Shown here one piece after another: positions 38,457 through 47,650 of a DNA stretch of 64,000 bases; position 1 is the stretch's first letter, and every line of letters begins with the position of its first letter. The translations under genes and the position numbers were made by a program. The DNA lies in the NCBI RefSeq assembly GCF_003390915.1, contig NZ_QMEM01000002.1, forward strand, positions 1 to 64,000, in the 5' to 3' direction. The notes beneath the pieces are model-generated. The model searched no databases. It was not told the origin of the DNA and saw only the letters and a list, made by a program, of their open reading frames with translations. Origin of the DNA: Lewinella sp. IMCC34183. Lineage in GTDB: Bacteria > Bacteroidota > Bacteroidia > Chitinophagales > Saprospiraceae.

Positions 38457-41378
38457 CTACGCTCCTGCTTCGTAGCTGGACCACAGCACCTCGGCCGGAT
38501 GCCAGGCCCGCTCGTCTAGTCCGTCCTTCACCGTGTGCCGGCAACTCGTGCCGGCGGCCACGATGTCAACGCCCGGCCGGCGGTCGCGCACCTTGGAGAA
38601 GAGCGACTGCTCGGCGATCGTTCGGCTCAGCTCGTAGTGCTCCGCCTCGTAGCCGAAGCTGCCGGCCATGCCGCAGCAGCCGCTGTCGAGCAGGGTGACC
38701 GTAAAGTGCTGCGGCAGACTCAGGACGGCGGCGCACTTGTGGGCTTCCCCCAGGGCTTTCTCGTGGCAGTGGACGTGCACCACCAGTTCGCGGCGGGCAT
38801 CGCCGAAATCGGCGGCACCGATCCGGCCCAGGGCGTGCTCGCGGTAGAGCCACTCGTCGAAGGTAAAGCAATGAGTGCCCAGCGCGACGGCCGCTTCCTC
38901 CTCCTCGTCGCGCAGCAGCAGCGGGTATTCGTCGCGGAAGCCGAGGATCGCCGACGGCTCCAGTCCCACCAGGGGCGCCTCCTCCCCTACCCGGTCGCGG
39001 AAGGCGGCGACGTTTTGCCGGGCGAAGGCGCGGGCCTCGTTCAGCAACCCCTTACTCAAGTGGGCGCGGCCACTGCTACCGTGCTCGGGCCACTCGACAT
39101 CGTAGCCCAGCTTCCACCAGAGCCGGAGGGCCGCCTCGCCCACCGCGACGTCCTGGTAGTTGATGAATTCGTCGCCGAAGAAGTACAACTTGCCCCGCCG
39201 GCCCGCCGTGCGGGGCCGCTCGCGGCGGTAGAACGCCCGCAGCGACCGCCCGGGGAAGCGCGGCAGCGACCGCTCCTCGGCAATCCCCGCTACCCGTTTT
39301 ACGAGGGGGCCGGCCAGGTCCAGCAGGGCGTTGGCCACGCCGGGCACCTTGCCGCCGAGGCGGTAGAGGGTTTCGTTGGCAGCCACCAGGCGGGTGCGGA
39401 GGTCGGGCTTCTCGGCCTGTCGTTTCTGGTGGAGGTACTCCGCCCGCAGGTGGCTCATGTTGACGGTGCTCGGACACTCGCTGTGGCAGGCCTTGCAACT
39501 GATGCACAGCTCCATGGCCTCGGCCAGGGCCGGGTGGGCGAAGGGGTCCTCGTTCTGGTTGCGGGTCAGGACTTCGCGCAGCACGTTGGCGCGGCCGCGG
39601 GTACTGTCCTTCTCTTTCAGGGTAGCCCGGAAGCTCGGGCACATCGCCCCGCCCGTGAGCTTGCGGCAGTCGCCCGAGCCGTTGCACTTTTCGGCGGCCC
39701 GGAGGATGCCGCCCTCCGCCCCGAAGTCGAGGGTGGTAACGTACTGTGCCGTCGTTTGGTCGGCGGCGTAGCGCAGCTCCTCATTCATGGGGGGCGCCTC
39801 TACGATCTTGCCGGGATTGAGCAGGAATTCGGGATCCCAGGCGCGCTTGAGGTCCACGAGCAGCTGATAGACTTCCGGACCGAGCATGTCGGACAGGAAC
39901 TGCCCCCGGACCCGCCCGTCGCCGTGCTCGCCGCTGAGGCTGCCGCGGTATTTCTTGACGAGGCGGGCCACGTCGCGGGTGATGTCGTGGAAGCGCCGGC
40001 GGTCGTCCGACTGCTTGAGGTCGAGGATCGGCCGCAGGTGCAGCTCCCCTGCGCCGGCGTGGGCGTAGTAGACCGGGTTCTGGTGGTAGGTCTCCATCAG
40101 CTGGCTGAACTCGGCGATGTAGTCGGCCAGATCGGGCAGCGCCACGGCGGTATCCTCGATGCAGGCGACGGCCTTGGCGTCGCCGACCATGTTGCCAAGG
40201 ATCCCGAGGCCGGCCGAGCGCAGGGCCCACACCTTCTCCGTATTCTCCTGGGCGGCGAGCGCGGGTGCGGCGTAGGCGGGCTCGGGCAGCGATCCGGGCC
40301 GGGTAAGGCGGTCGCCGAGGGCATTGGCCAACTTCAGGGCCTCCCCGTCGGTGGCGGCGCGGTACTCGACCAGGAGGAGCCCGCGGGGGTTACCAGATAC
40401 GAAGGCGGCGTTCTTGCGCTGGTCGTGGTTGCGCAGGGCGAGGTTGAGGATGGTATCGTCCATCAGCTCGCACATGAAGGGCTCGGTCTCCATGGCCAGC
40501 TGGGTAGCCCGCAGGGCGGCGTCGATGGTGCGGAAGTGCAGGGCCACCACCGCCGAGCCGGCGGGCGGCAGGGGCAGGATGCGGACCTTGAGGCGGGTGG
40601 TCACGGCCAGGGTGCCTTCCGATCCGGCCAGCAGGGTACACAGGTTGGCGGGGGGGCCGTCGGGGGTGTAGGGAGCCTGTCGCGCCAGCAGGTCCAGGGC
40701 GTAACCGTTGTTGCGGCGGGTGACGGCCTCGGCGGGATAGGCCGCCGCGATGCGGGCACGGGTGTCGGGATCCCGAAGCGTTCGGTCCAGAAACCGCTGG
40801 ACTTCGCCGAGACGGGAATCCCCCGGCACCTGCGCGCCGCCGCCGATGTCGTGCACGCTGCCGTCGGCCAGGACTACACGGGCCTCGAGTACGTGATCGC
40901 GGGTACTGCCCACCGTAATGCTGGTGCTGCCGCAGCTGTTGTTGCCGAACATGCCGCCCAGCGTACACCGGTTGGCCGTGCTGGTATTGGGCCCGAACCA
41001 GCGGCCGAAGGGGCGCAGCAGGGCATTGAGCTGGTCGCGCACGACTCCCGGTTCCACGATGGCGTAGCCCGCCCGGGGGTCGATCTCGAGGATGCGGCGC
41101 AGGTGGCGGCTCACGTCGAGCACCAGCCCGTTGCCCACGGCCTGTCCGGCCAGGCTCGTGCCCCCGGCGCGTGGGGTCAGCGGGATACCGTGGGTCCGGC
41201 AGAAGTCGACGCAGGCTACGATGTCCTCCTCGGTGCGCGGGCAGGCGACGGCGCGCGGAAGCTCGCGGTATACGCTGGCGTCGGTGGCGTAGAGGATGCG
41301 GTGCAGGTCGTCGGTTTCCAGCTCGCCGGTAAGTCGGGCGGCGAGTTCGGACCAGGGCGGGGGGGTTGGGGCGGGCAT
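38457..41378 (-). CDS. FAD-linked oxidase fused to 4Fe-4S/CCG oxidoreductase (Dld/GlcD-GlpC type)
   Basis: The 973-residue protein begins at ATG 41378; a GTG six codons upstream is the frame limit. The N-terminal half is a PCMH/FAD-binding_4 domain (PRAGGTSLAGQAVGNGLVLDVS, FGNNSCGSTS) with the FAD oxidase C-terminal domain. The second half has two iron-sulfur motifs (CNGSGDCRK...MCPSF and CISCKACHSECP) and the CCG domain (HVHCHEKALG, DSGCCGMAGSFGYE). This is the layout of quinone-linked D-lactate or D-2-hydroxyacid dehydrogenases, which feed electrons into the respiratory chain. The exact hydroxyacid cannot be assigned. Confidence 0.93.
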   Translation of the reverse strand: MPAPTPPPWSELAARLTGELETDDLHRILYATDASVYRELPRAVACPRTEEDIVACVDFCRTHGIPLTPRAGGTSLAGQAVGNGLVLDVSRHLRRILEIDPRAGYAIVEPGVVRDQLNALLRPFGRWFGPNTSTANRCTLGGMFGNNSCGSTSITVGSTRDHVLEARVVLADGSVHDIGGGAQVPGDSRLGEVQRFLDRTLRDPDTRARIAAAYPAEAVTRRNNGYALDLLARQAPYTPDGPPANLCTLLAGSEGTLAVTTRLKVRILPLPPAGSAVVALHFRTIDAALRATQLAMETEPFMCELMDDTILNLALRNHDQRKNAAFVSGNPRGLLLVEYRAATDGEALKLANALGDRLTRPGSLPEPAYAAPALAAQENTEKVWALRSAGLGILGNMVGDAKAVACIEDTAVALPDLADYIAEFSQLMETYHQNPVYYAHAGAGELHLRPILDLKQSDDRRRFHDITRDVARLVKKYRGSLSGEHGDGRVRGQFLSDMLGPEVYQLLVDLKRAWDPEFLLNPGKIVEAPPMNEELRYAADQTTAQYVTTLDFGAEGGILRAAEKCNGSGDCRKLTGGAMCPSFRATLKEKDSTRGRANVLREVLTRNQNEDPFAHPALAEAMELCISCKACHSECPSTVNMSHLRAEYLHQKRQAEKPDLRTRLVAANETLYRLGGKVPGVANALLDLAGPLVKRVAGIAEERSLPRFPGRSLRAFYRRERPRTAGRRGKLYFFGDEFINYQDVAVGEAALRLWWKLGYDVEWPEHGSSGRAHLSKGLLNEARAFARQNVAAFRDRVGEEAPLVGLEPSAILGFRDEYPLLLRDEEEEAAVALGTHCFTFDEWLYREHALGRIGAADFGDARRELVVHVHCHEKALGEAHKCAAVLSLPQHFTVTLLDSGCCGMAGSFGYEAEHYELSRTIAEQSLFSKVRDRRPGVDIVAAGTSCRHTVKDGLDERAWHPAEVLWSSYEAGA

Positions 41379-41451
41379 GGGACGAATGTACGGCACCCGA
41401 CCGGCCGGTGAGGTCGGGGGGCTATCACAATAAGGATGGGTATAAAGGGGT

Positions 41452-41459
41452 TACTTTTG
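41452..41459 (+). promoter_or_regulatory. Bacteroidota -7 box of the PPIase triad
   Basis: TACTTTTG matches TAnnTTTG exactly and lies 40 bases before the ATG at 41500. The gap to the divergent gene starting at 41378 is the only plausible promoter region for the three isomerase genes. No clear -33 element is seen. Confidence 0.45.
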
Positions 41460-41499
41460 CGGCCCGACCGGGCCAGGAGTTAAACGCTGGAAGACACAA

Positions 41500-43446
41500 A
41501 TGCCAAGCATGACTAAGCTTATTCTCGGACTCGCCTGCGCGCTGTCCCTTTCTTTCCCGTTGGTTGCCCAGCAGGACGACGACGTGCTGTTTACGGTCGA
41601 CGGGGCCCCCGTAACGGTGGGCGAATTTCGGTACATCTATTCCAAGACCAACAGCGGGGAGGCGGATTTCAGCCGCGCCAGCGTCATGGAGTACCTGGAC
41701 CTCTACGAGCGCTTCAAACTCAAGGTGGCGCGGGCGAACGAGATGGGGCTGGACACCGTGACCGCCCTACAGAACGAGCTGGAGGGCTACCGCCGCCAGC
41801 TGGCCAACAACTACCTCGTCGACCGGGAAGTGACCGACAAGCTGGTCGAGGACCTCTACGCGCGGCAGCAACGCGATGTGGAGTTCAGCCACATCCTGCT
41901 TACGCTGCCGTCCGGCGACCCGGCCGATACGCTGGCCGTATACCGCCGCGCCCGGGAACTTCGGGACGAGGTGACCGCGGAGAACTTCGCCGAGCAGGCC
42001 CGCACGTACAGCGAGGATGCCTACAGCAAGGACCGCGGCGGGCGTATCGGCTACGTGAGCGCCCCCCTGCCGCGCGGCATGTACCGCCTGGAGGAGGCCC
42101 TCTACGGCGCCGAAGACGGTGCCGTGGTCGGCCCGGTGCGCACGCCCGCCGGCTACCACATTGCTCTCCGGCACGGCAGCCGGCCCGCCTACGGGGAGGT
42201 AGAGATCGCCCACATACTGATCCGTAAGGGCGACAACGTGGAAACCGCCGCGGCCCGCGCCCGGGCCGAGGCCGCCCGGCAGGCCCTGACCGACGGAGCC
42301 TCCTTCGAGGACGTGGCCGCGGAATACAGCGAGGACGACGAGACGCGGCAGCAGGGAGGCTACATCGGGTTCTTCGGGATCAACCGCTACAACAAGGACT
42401 TCGAGCGGGCGGCCTTCGCCCTGGAGCGCGACGGCGCCATCAGCGACGTGATCGAAAGCCCCGTCGGCTTTCACGTTCTCAAGCGCATTTCCCGGCGCGG
42501 CATGCAACCCCTGGAACAGCAGCGTCCTCTCTTGGAGGCGGCCGTGCGCAACGACGTCCGCTACGCCGACGCGCAGCGGGCGCTGCTGCAACGCCTGGCT
42601 AAGGAATACGGAACCAAAAAGATGCAAGCGAACTACGCCGACTTCGTGGCCGGACTCGACTCCACCTTCTTCCTCCTCGACACCGACCTGGCGCCGGCGG
42701 GGGACGACAAGGTGCTGTTGCAGGTCGGTGACCGGGAGCTCCGGGCATCCGACTTCGCGAACTACCTCACCCGCAACGCCCGCCTGCGCGCCAGCCTGGA
42801 GCGCCGCTACGAGGCCGACGGTGCCGCGGACCTCCTCTTCGAGAGCTGGACCGACGAACAGGTACAAGCCTACGCCGAGGCCCAGCTGGAGAAGCAGTTC
42901 CCGGAATTCCGGGCCCTGATGCGCGAGTACCGCGAAGGCATTCTGCTGTTCGAGGCAACCAAACTCGAGGTGTGGGACAAGGCCGGCGAGGACTCCACGG
43001 GCCTGCAGGCCTTCTTCGACGCCCACCGCGACGACTACCGATTCGGGCCCCAGGCCCACGTACTGACCTTCACCGTAACCGGCGACGGGCCCGCCCCCGC
43101 CGAGGTGCTCAGCTACGCCCGGACCCACGATCCCGAAGCGACCGCCGACCACTTCGCGGGCACCGGGGTAGCCGTGGGCGAAGAGCGCTACGAGGAAGAC
43201 CGGCTCCCCGACGGCCTCACCATGGAGGCCGGCAGCGCCACCGCGCCGACAGTGACCGCCGGCAGTACCACCTTCCAGTTGGTCGCCGACGTGGAACCGG
43301 CCCGCCGCAAGGAGCTCGCCGAAGCCCGCGGCTACGTGATCGCCGACTACCAGGACCAGCTCGAACGCGAGTGGGTAGAGGCACTGCGGCGCAAGTTCGC
43401 GGTGAAGCGCAATCAGAAAGTACTGGCCAAACTCATCGAATCTTGA
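41500..43446 (+). CDS. Periplasmic peptidyl-prolyl isomerase with two PpiC domains (SurA-like)
   Basis: The 648-residue protein has a signal peptide ending near PLVAQQ; ATG 41509 is an alternative start. A SurA_N-like helical region (residues 25-115) is followed by two parvulin domains starting at EFSHILLTLP (about 128) and EIAHILIRKG (about 235). Both show the rotamase pattern (YVSAPLPRGMYRLEEA...GYHIALRHG; FFGINRYNKDFERAAFA...GFHVLKRI). A long helical C-terminal part follows. It should assist outer-membrane protein folding in the periplasm. First of three related genes; its stop overlaps the next start. Confidence 0.93.
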   Translation: MPSMTKLILGLACALSLSFPLVAQQDDDVLFTVDGAPVTVGEFRYIYSKTNSGEADFSRASVMEYLDLYERFKLKVARANEMGLDTVTALQNELEGYRRQLANNYLVDREVTDKLVEDLYARQQRDVEFSHILLTLPSGDPADTLAVYRRARELRDEVTAENFAEQARTYSEDAYSKDRGGRIGYVSAPLPRGMYRLEEALYGAEDGAVVGPVRTPAGYHIALRHGSRPAYGEVEIAHILIRKGDNVETAAARARAEAARQALTDGASFEDVAAEYSEDDETRQQGGYIGFFGINRYNKDFERAAFALERDGAISDVIESPVGFHVLKRISRRGMQPLEQQRPLLEAAVRNDVRYADAQRALLQRLAKEYGTKKMQANYADFVAGLDSTFFLLDTDLAPAGDDKVLLQVGDRELRASDFANYLTRNARLRASLERRYEADGAADLLFESWTDEQVQAYAEAQLEKQFPEFRALMREYREGILLFEATKLEVWDKAGEDSTGLQAFFDAHRDDYRFGPQAHVLTFTVTGDGPAPAEVLSYARTHDPEATADHFAGTGVAVGEERYEEDRLPDGLTMEAGSATAPTVTAGSTTFQLVADVEPARRKELAEARGYVIADYQDQLEREWVEALRRKFAVKRNQKVLAKLIES

Positions 43447-44297
43447 AGCTATTCTGGTGTATAGCCGCCACCGCCCTGACCGGCGCCTTGGCCTGCGGAC
43501 AACCGGAGCCGGAAAACCCGGACGACCCAGTACTGGCCCGGGTGCACCAGCGCGAGCTGCGCCTGTCGGAAATGGAGGGTATGTTCCCGGAGAACGCGTC
43601 GCCCGCGGATAGCGCCGTCATCATCGAGGCCTTCGCCAACCGGTGGGCCCGCGACGCCATCCTGCTGTGGGAAAGCGAGCAGAACACGCCCAGCGACCTC
43701 AACCTCGACCGCCTCGTACGCGACTACCGCGCCAGCCTGGTCCGCAGCAGCTACGAGGAACAGCTGGTGAGTACCAAACTCGACAGCACGATCAGCCAGG
43801 CGGAATTACAGACCTTTTACGATGCCAACAAAAACCAGTACCAACTAGAGAAGCCGATCGTACGTTGTCTTTTCGTGCGGGTGCCCTACCCCACCCCGGC
43901 GGAGGAAGCGCTGCAGGCGCTCTGGAACAACGGCAAACCCCAGGACACCTCCGCCCTGCGGGTGTACGCGGGTAAGTACGCCGAGGTGGCCCTGCTCAAC
44001 GATTCGGCCTGGTACAGCCTCGACGAGATCGCCCAGCAGCTGCCCGAAGGCACCCTGACGGCCGACAATGTGAACTCCAAGCGGGAGTTCAGTCAGCTCG
44101 ACGGGACGCACCGGTATTACTTTCGCCTTTTCGAACTGAAGCCCCGCATGGAAATCGCTCCGCTTAGCTACGTCGAAAACCAGGCGCGCCGGGCCATTTT
44201 GCACGGCCGCAAGCGGGACGTGCTGGAGCGAACGCGGGAGGAGATCTTCGAGAAGGAACTCCGCCGCGACAACATTCAATTTTTTACCAACCGTTAA
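43443..44297 (+). CDS. SurA/PpiC-related lipoprotein lacking a rotamase domain
   Basis: I place the start at TTG 43443, overlapping the preceding stop by four bases, because it opens a lipoprotein signal (LKLFWCIAATALTGALAC). The product has 284 residues. Residues 30-130 look like a SurA N-terminal chaperone helix bundle (RVHQRELRLSEMEGMFP, RDAILLWESEQN, YEEQLVSTKLD), then FYDANKNQYQLEKPIVRC resembles the entry to a PpiC domain. The remaining sequence does not show the parvulin signature. Bacteroidota often have such a middle gene in the triad. It probably works as a holdase with its neighbours. The open frame upstream of 43443 is a shadow of the previous gene. Confidence 0.85.
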   Translation: MKLFWCIAATALTGALACGQPEPENPDDPVLARVHQRELRLSEMEGMFPENASPADSAVIIEAFANRWARDAILLWESEQNTPSDLNLDRLVRDYRASLVRSSYEEQLVSTKLDSTISQAELQTFYDANKNQYQLEKPIVRCLFVRVPYPTPAEEALQALWNNGKPQDTSALRVYAGKYAEVALLNDSAWYSLDEIAQQLPEGTLTADNVNSKREFSQLDGTHRYYFRLFELKPRMEIAPLSYVENQARRAILHGRKRDVLERTREEIFEKELRRDNIQFFTNR

Positions 44298-44306
44298 ACG
44301 GCAACC

Positions 44307-45704
44307 ATGAACAACATCCTCGCCCTACTGCTGTGCCTCTTCAGCGCCAGCGCTTTCGCCCAGCAGGGCGCCGTGATCGACGAGGTGATCGCCCGCGTGG
44401 GCAGCGAGTACATCCTGCTCTCCGACCTCGAAGAGCAGTACGCCCTCGCCGTATCCCAGAATAACGCCGCCCTCCCCCCCGAAGCCCGCTGCGCCATGCT
44501 CGACCAGGCGCTCGTCGGTAAGTTGCTGTACAACCAGTCCAAACTGGACAGTATAGAAGTGGGTGACGCGGAGGTAGAGCAGCAGCTCAACGCCCGGATC
44601 GACCGCATCCTCAGCTACATGGGCGGCGACATCAACCAGTTCGAAGACTACTACGGACAGAGCATCACGGCGACCAAGGAGCAATTCCGCGAGGACCTGC
44701 GCGAGCAACTCGCCGTGGACCGCATGCGCGCCTCGGTAGTCAGCGAGGTCAAGGTGACGCCCGCCGAGGTGAAAAACTTCTTCGCCGCCATCCCGCGCGA
44801 CAGCCTGCCGTATTTCAACTCCGAGGTGGAGGTCGGGGAGCTGGTGGTACACCCCACGGCAAACGACAGCACGAAATCCGCCGTCGTAGCCCGGCTGGAG
44901 GCCCTGCGGCAGCAGATCATTGACGGCACCATCACCTTCGAGGAGGCCGCCCGGCAGAACAGTACCGACGGCAGCGCCCGCGGCGGTGGCGACCTCGGCT
45001 GGACCAAGCGCGGCAAATTCGTGGCCGAGTTCGAAGCGGCCGCCTATAACCTCGACCCCGAGGAGATCAGCGGCGTGGTGGAGACCGAGTTCGGCTACCA
45101 CCTGATCAAGCTGGTAGGCCGGCGCGGTAACTCGATCCGCGTCAGCCACATCCTGCTGCAGCCCGAAATTACCGAGGCCGACATGGAAAAGTCGCGCAGC
45201 TTCCTCGATAGCATCGCGCACCTGATCCGGGTGGACACCTTCGACTTCAGCTACGCCGTCAAGCGCTTCGGTTACGACAAAGTGCAGAGTTACAACAACG
45301 ACGGCCGCATGTCGAACCCCGCCAGCGGCAACACCTTTTTCGAGATCGGCGACCTCGATCCCGATGTATATTTCGCCATCGACGAGCTGCCCGTCGACTC
45401 CATCAGCGAGGTCATGGAGTTCCGCAGCCCTACCCGCGAGCCCCTGCTTCGGGTGGTACAGCTACAGTCGCGCACCTCCCCCCACCGGGCTACGCTGAGC
45501 CAGGATTACGCCAAGATCCAGGACGCCACCCGCAATGCGAAACAGCAGGAATCTTTGAGCGACTGGATAGAGAGCAAGGTGGGCACTACCTTCATCAAGA
45601 TCGACGAACGCTATACGGCGTGCCCGCAGGTGCAAAGTTGGCTGGAGGACAGCCGCAAGATTACGGTAGGTAACCGTGAGGGAAAGATCGTTACCGGGAG
45701 GTAA
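44307..45704 (+). CDS. SurA-like periplasmic peptidyl-prolyl isomerase
   Basis: The 465-residue protein has a signal peptide (residues 1-18, ending SASAFAQ), a SurA_N domain (VIDEVIARVGSEYILLSDLE, typical of the family), one parvulin domain (VEVGELVVHPT...STDGSARGGGDLGWTKRGKFVAEFEAAAY...GYHLIKL, about 175-275) and a second, weaker PpiC-like domain starting at SHILLQPEI. It ends in a basic tail. It is separated by nine bases from the lipoprotein gene and completes the three-gene operon. Confidence 0.93.
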   Translation: MNNILALLLCLFSASAFAQQGAVIDEVIARVGSEYILLSDLEEQYALAVSQNNAALPPEARCAMLDQALVGKLLYNQSKLDSIEVGDAEVEQQLNARIDRILSYMGGDINQFEDYYGQSITATKEQFREDLREQLAVDRMRASVVSEVKVTPAEVKNFFAAIPRDSLPYFNSEVEVGELVVHPTANDSTKSAVVARLEALRQQIIDGTITFEEAARQNSTDGSARGGGDLGWTKRGKFVAEFEAAAYNLDPEEISGVVETEFGYHLIKLVGRRGNSIRVSHILLQPEITEADMEKSRSFLDSIAHLIRVDTFDFSYAVKRFGYDKVQSYNNDGRMSNPASGNTFFEIGDLDPDVYFAIDELPVDSISEVMEFRSPTREPLLRVVQLQSRTSPHRATLSQDYAKIQDATRNAKQQESLSDWIESKVGTTFIKIDERYTACPQVQSWLEDSRKITVGNREGKIVTGR

Positions 45705-45828
45705 GCGGTTTCCCCCCGACAGGTGAGTGTGGTACGGCGGTCCGGGACGCTTTTTTCAGGTATAATTAAGAAAATACCTTAACGCAACACCATGGGGACC
45801 CCATGGACCGTTATATCCCCAACAAGCG

Positions 45829-46263
45829 ATGAAGTACCTATTCTTCACCCTGAGTTTTCTGCTGCTTAGCCCGCTTTTCGCGCAGCTTGACAGCCCCGTC
45901 GGACGCTGGAAGACCATCGACGACGAGAGCGGGGAGACCCAGAGCGTAGTAGAGATATACGCCAAACGAGGCGGCTATTACGGTAAAATCGCGCAGATTC
46001 TTTCCGGCAACGTTACGGCCGTTTGCGAGTTATGCGAAGGCAACAAGAAAAATAAACCTATTCTGGGGCTCGAGATTATCGAAGGGCTCCGGGCCAACGA
46101 CAGTGACGACCACGCGTGGGAGGGGGGAACAATCCTCGATCCGCGCAAGGGTTCCTCTTACCGACTTGAAGTATGGTACGAGGACGGCAACCCCGACGTA
46201 CTCTACGTTCGGGGGAAACACTGGACAGGATTGTATAGGACACAGGAATGGATTAGGGAATAA
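45829..46263 (+). CDS. DUF2147 family secreted protein
   Basis: The 144-residue protein has a signal peptide (residues 1-18, ending PLFAQ) and the single DUF2147 domain: SPVGRWKTIDDESGE, YYGKIAQI, CELCEGNKKNKPI, WEGGTILDPRKG and KHWTGLYRTQEW. The CxxC pair is typical of the family. The fold is a small beta barrel. Biochemical role is unknown. The start is ATG 45829. Confidence 0.92.
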   Translation: MKYLFFTLSFLLLSPLFAQLDSPVGRWKTIDDESGETQSVVEIYAKRGGYYGKIAQILSGNVTAVCELCEGNKKNKPILGLEIIEGLRANDSDDHAWEGGTILDPRKGSSYRLEVWYEDGNPDVLYVRGKHWTGLYRTQEWIRE

Positions 46264-46352
46264 ATCCCTACTTTTAGACGTCCCCGGTACCACGTTCTGT
46301 GGCCGGCCGGCGTCTCGCTTTTACACTTTTGAATAACACAAACACTCTTTCC

Positions 46353-46592
46353 ATGAAGCAATCTTTTACACAAGAAGACTTAGTCGCTTACGTTTATGGT
46401 GAAGCGACCGGTGAGCAGGTGCGCGCCACCGAAGCCGCCCTGGCTGCGGATCCCGCACTCGTCACCGAACTCACCCGCCTGGTCGAAGCCCAGGCCAACC
46501 TGCCCAAGGTGCGGTTCAGCCCGCGTCGTCGGATCATCGAAAAGATCCTCAACTACGCCCGGACCGAGCCCGCACCGCAGCTCTGCTACTAA
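46353..46592 (+). CDS. Small anti-sigma-like protein of unknown function
   Basis: The 79-residue protein starts at ATG 46353 (MKQSFTQEDLVAYVYGEATG). It resembles the N-terminal part of anti-sigma factors (EDLVAYVYGEATGEQVRATEAALAADPAL), but lacks the zinc-binding HxxxCxxC and a membrane helix; the C-terminal part is basic (RFSPRRRIIEKIL). No sigma factor gene is next to it. It is followed by a terminator 15 bases after the stop. Confidence 0.75.
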   Translation: MKQSFTQEDLVAYVYGEATGEQVRATEAALAADPALVTELTRLVEAQANLPKVRFSPRRRIIEKILNYARTEPAPQLCY

Positions 46593-46606
46593 ACCAGACA
46601 CCAACG

Positions 46607-46635
46607 AGAAGCACTACCCCCCGGGTGGTGCTTCT
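46607..46635 (+). terminator. Rho-independent terminator after the small protein gene
   Basis: Stem 46607-46619 with 46623-46635 (AGAAGCAC pairs with GTGCTTCT; one G-T pair) with a short C-rich loop, followed by a run of T residues. Confidence 0.85.
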
Positions 46636-46666
46636 TTTTTTATGCCAATTTTTAAAATATCCTGAT

Positions 46667-47176
46667 ATGCTAGCCTCCATTATCGACGCCGTAAAGGGAG
46701 AACTCGTCTCCTCACTTTCCCAGCGCACCGGCCTGGACGCCGGGCAGGCCGAACAAACCGTACCCCTGGCGCGGGAATCCGTGACCGAGGGCGTCACCGA
46801 AGCCGCAGCCGGCGGTAATCTCGGCGGTATTCTGGACATGCTCCGTGGAGCCACGGGCGGTACCTCGTCGGGTAGCCTCGTAGAGAATACCGTATACCGG
46901 AGCATCGCCGGCAAGCTGATCGGCAAACTGACCGAACGGCTCAACCTTCCGGCCAGTGTAGCCGACAAGGTGGCCTCCGTAGCCCTCCCGATCATCCTCG
47001 GCAAACTGGCCGGAAAGACCCGCGAGGCGGGCGACACGGACGAGATCGACCAGGGCAGCCTGATTTCCACCCTCGGCCTCCACCCCAGCGAACTGCTCGG
47101 CGGACTGACCAAGGGCATGTTCGGCGGCGGAGAAGGCAAGAAGGGCGGCGGCAGCCTCGGCGACTTGTTCAAGTAG
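46667..47176 (+). CDS. DUF937-like protein
   Basis: The 169-residue protein starts at ATG 46667 (MLASIIDAVKGELVSSL). The open frame begins upstream within the preceding terminator, so that part is not coding. Residues 1-65 look like a DUF937 helical domain (GLDAGQAEQTVPLARESV), residues 75-125 form amphipathic helices (LIGKLTERLNLPASVADKV), and the tail is glycine-rich (MFGGGEGKKGGGS). Function unknown. Confidence 0.82.
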   Translation: MLASIIDAVKGELVSSLSQRTGLDAGQAEQTVPLARESVTEGVTEAAAGGNLGGILDMLRGATGGTSSGSLVENTVYRSIAGKLIGKLTERLNLPASVADKVASVALPIILGKLAGKTREAGDTDEIDQGSLISTLGLHPSELLGGLTKGMFGGGEGKKGGGSLGDLFK

Positions 47177-47284
47177 GTAGGGCAGCCCTACCGGCGCATA
47201 GCGCAGCAGCAACCCCCCAAGCGTTCATTCAGATCGGCAACCTGCCTCCGAGCGGGATGATGATCTGCTACCTCCACCACCGTA

Positions 47285-47308
47285 AGTACGATGCTGCCTC
47301 CGGCAGCG
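47285..47308. repeat. Solo copy of the 26-bp hairpin repeat
   Basis: AGTACGATGCTGCCTCCGGC followed by AGCG matches the tandem units at 25063-25140 with at most one or two changes. It lies in the gap between the DUF937-like gene and tRNA-Asp, which holds nothing else I can recognise. Confidence 0.8.
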
Positions 47309-47411
47309 CGGTTCGATGCGCTCTCCGAGCGCGCGCCATATAGAGAGAAGGCTCCCACCCCAACCTCGCCAATCAGCGACCAGGCCGGTCAACCAGCCTA
47401 CCCCAAACGCA

Positions 47412-47440
47412 AAAGGGCCTCCCAAACTGGGAGACCCTTT
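47412..47440 (-). terminator. tRNA-Asp terminator
   Basis: On the minus strand, AAAGGGTCTCCC and GGGAGGCCCTTT pair with one internal mismatch around a five-base loop and end in a short T run. It begins two bases downstream of the tRNA. Confidence 0.8.
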
Positions 47441-47441
47441 G

Positions 47442-47515
47442 CGGTCTGGACGGGACTCGAACCCGCGACCTCCGCCGTGACAGGGCGGCATTCTAACCAA
47501 CTGAACTACCAAACC
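47442..47515 (-). tRNA. tRNA-Asp (GTC)
   Basis: The minus strand folds as a complete tRNA of 74 bases including the discriminator G. The acceptor stem is GGTTTGG pairing with CCAGACC (one G-T), the D arm GTTCAGTTGGTTAGAAT, the anticodon arm CCGCC-CTGTCAC-GGCGG with anticodon GTC, and the T arm GCGGGTTCGAGTCCCG. The 3' CCA is not encoded. Confidence 0.95.
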
Positions 47516-47650
47516 TTGGTGCAGCTAAGCAGCTTCCTGCTCGATTGCGACGGCAAATATACAGTCATCCGCCGCGAAGCTGCAAGCTATCGGGACAAAA
47601 ATTTGCTTTTCTTCCCCCGTGCAACGGCTAGGCAGTTGGGAGTCAGAAGC

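Noticed and set aside
47225-47512. Open frame over tRNA-Asp
   Set aside because: The region folds as a complete tRNA with its terminator; the frame has no protein character.
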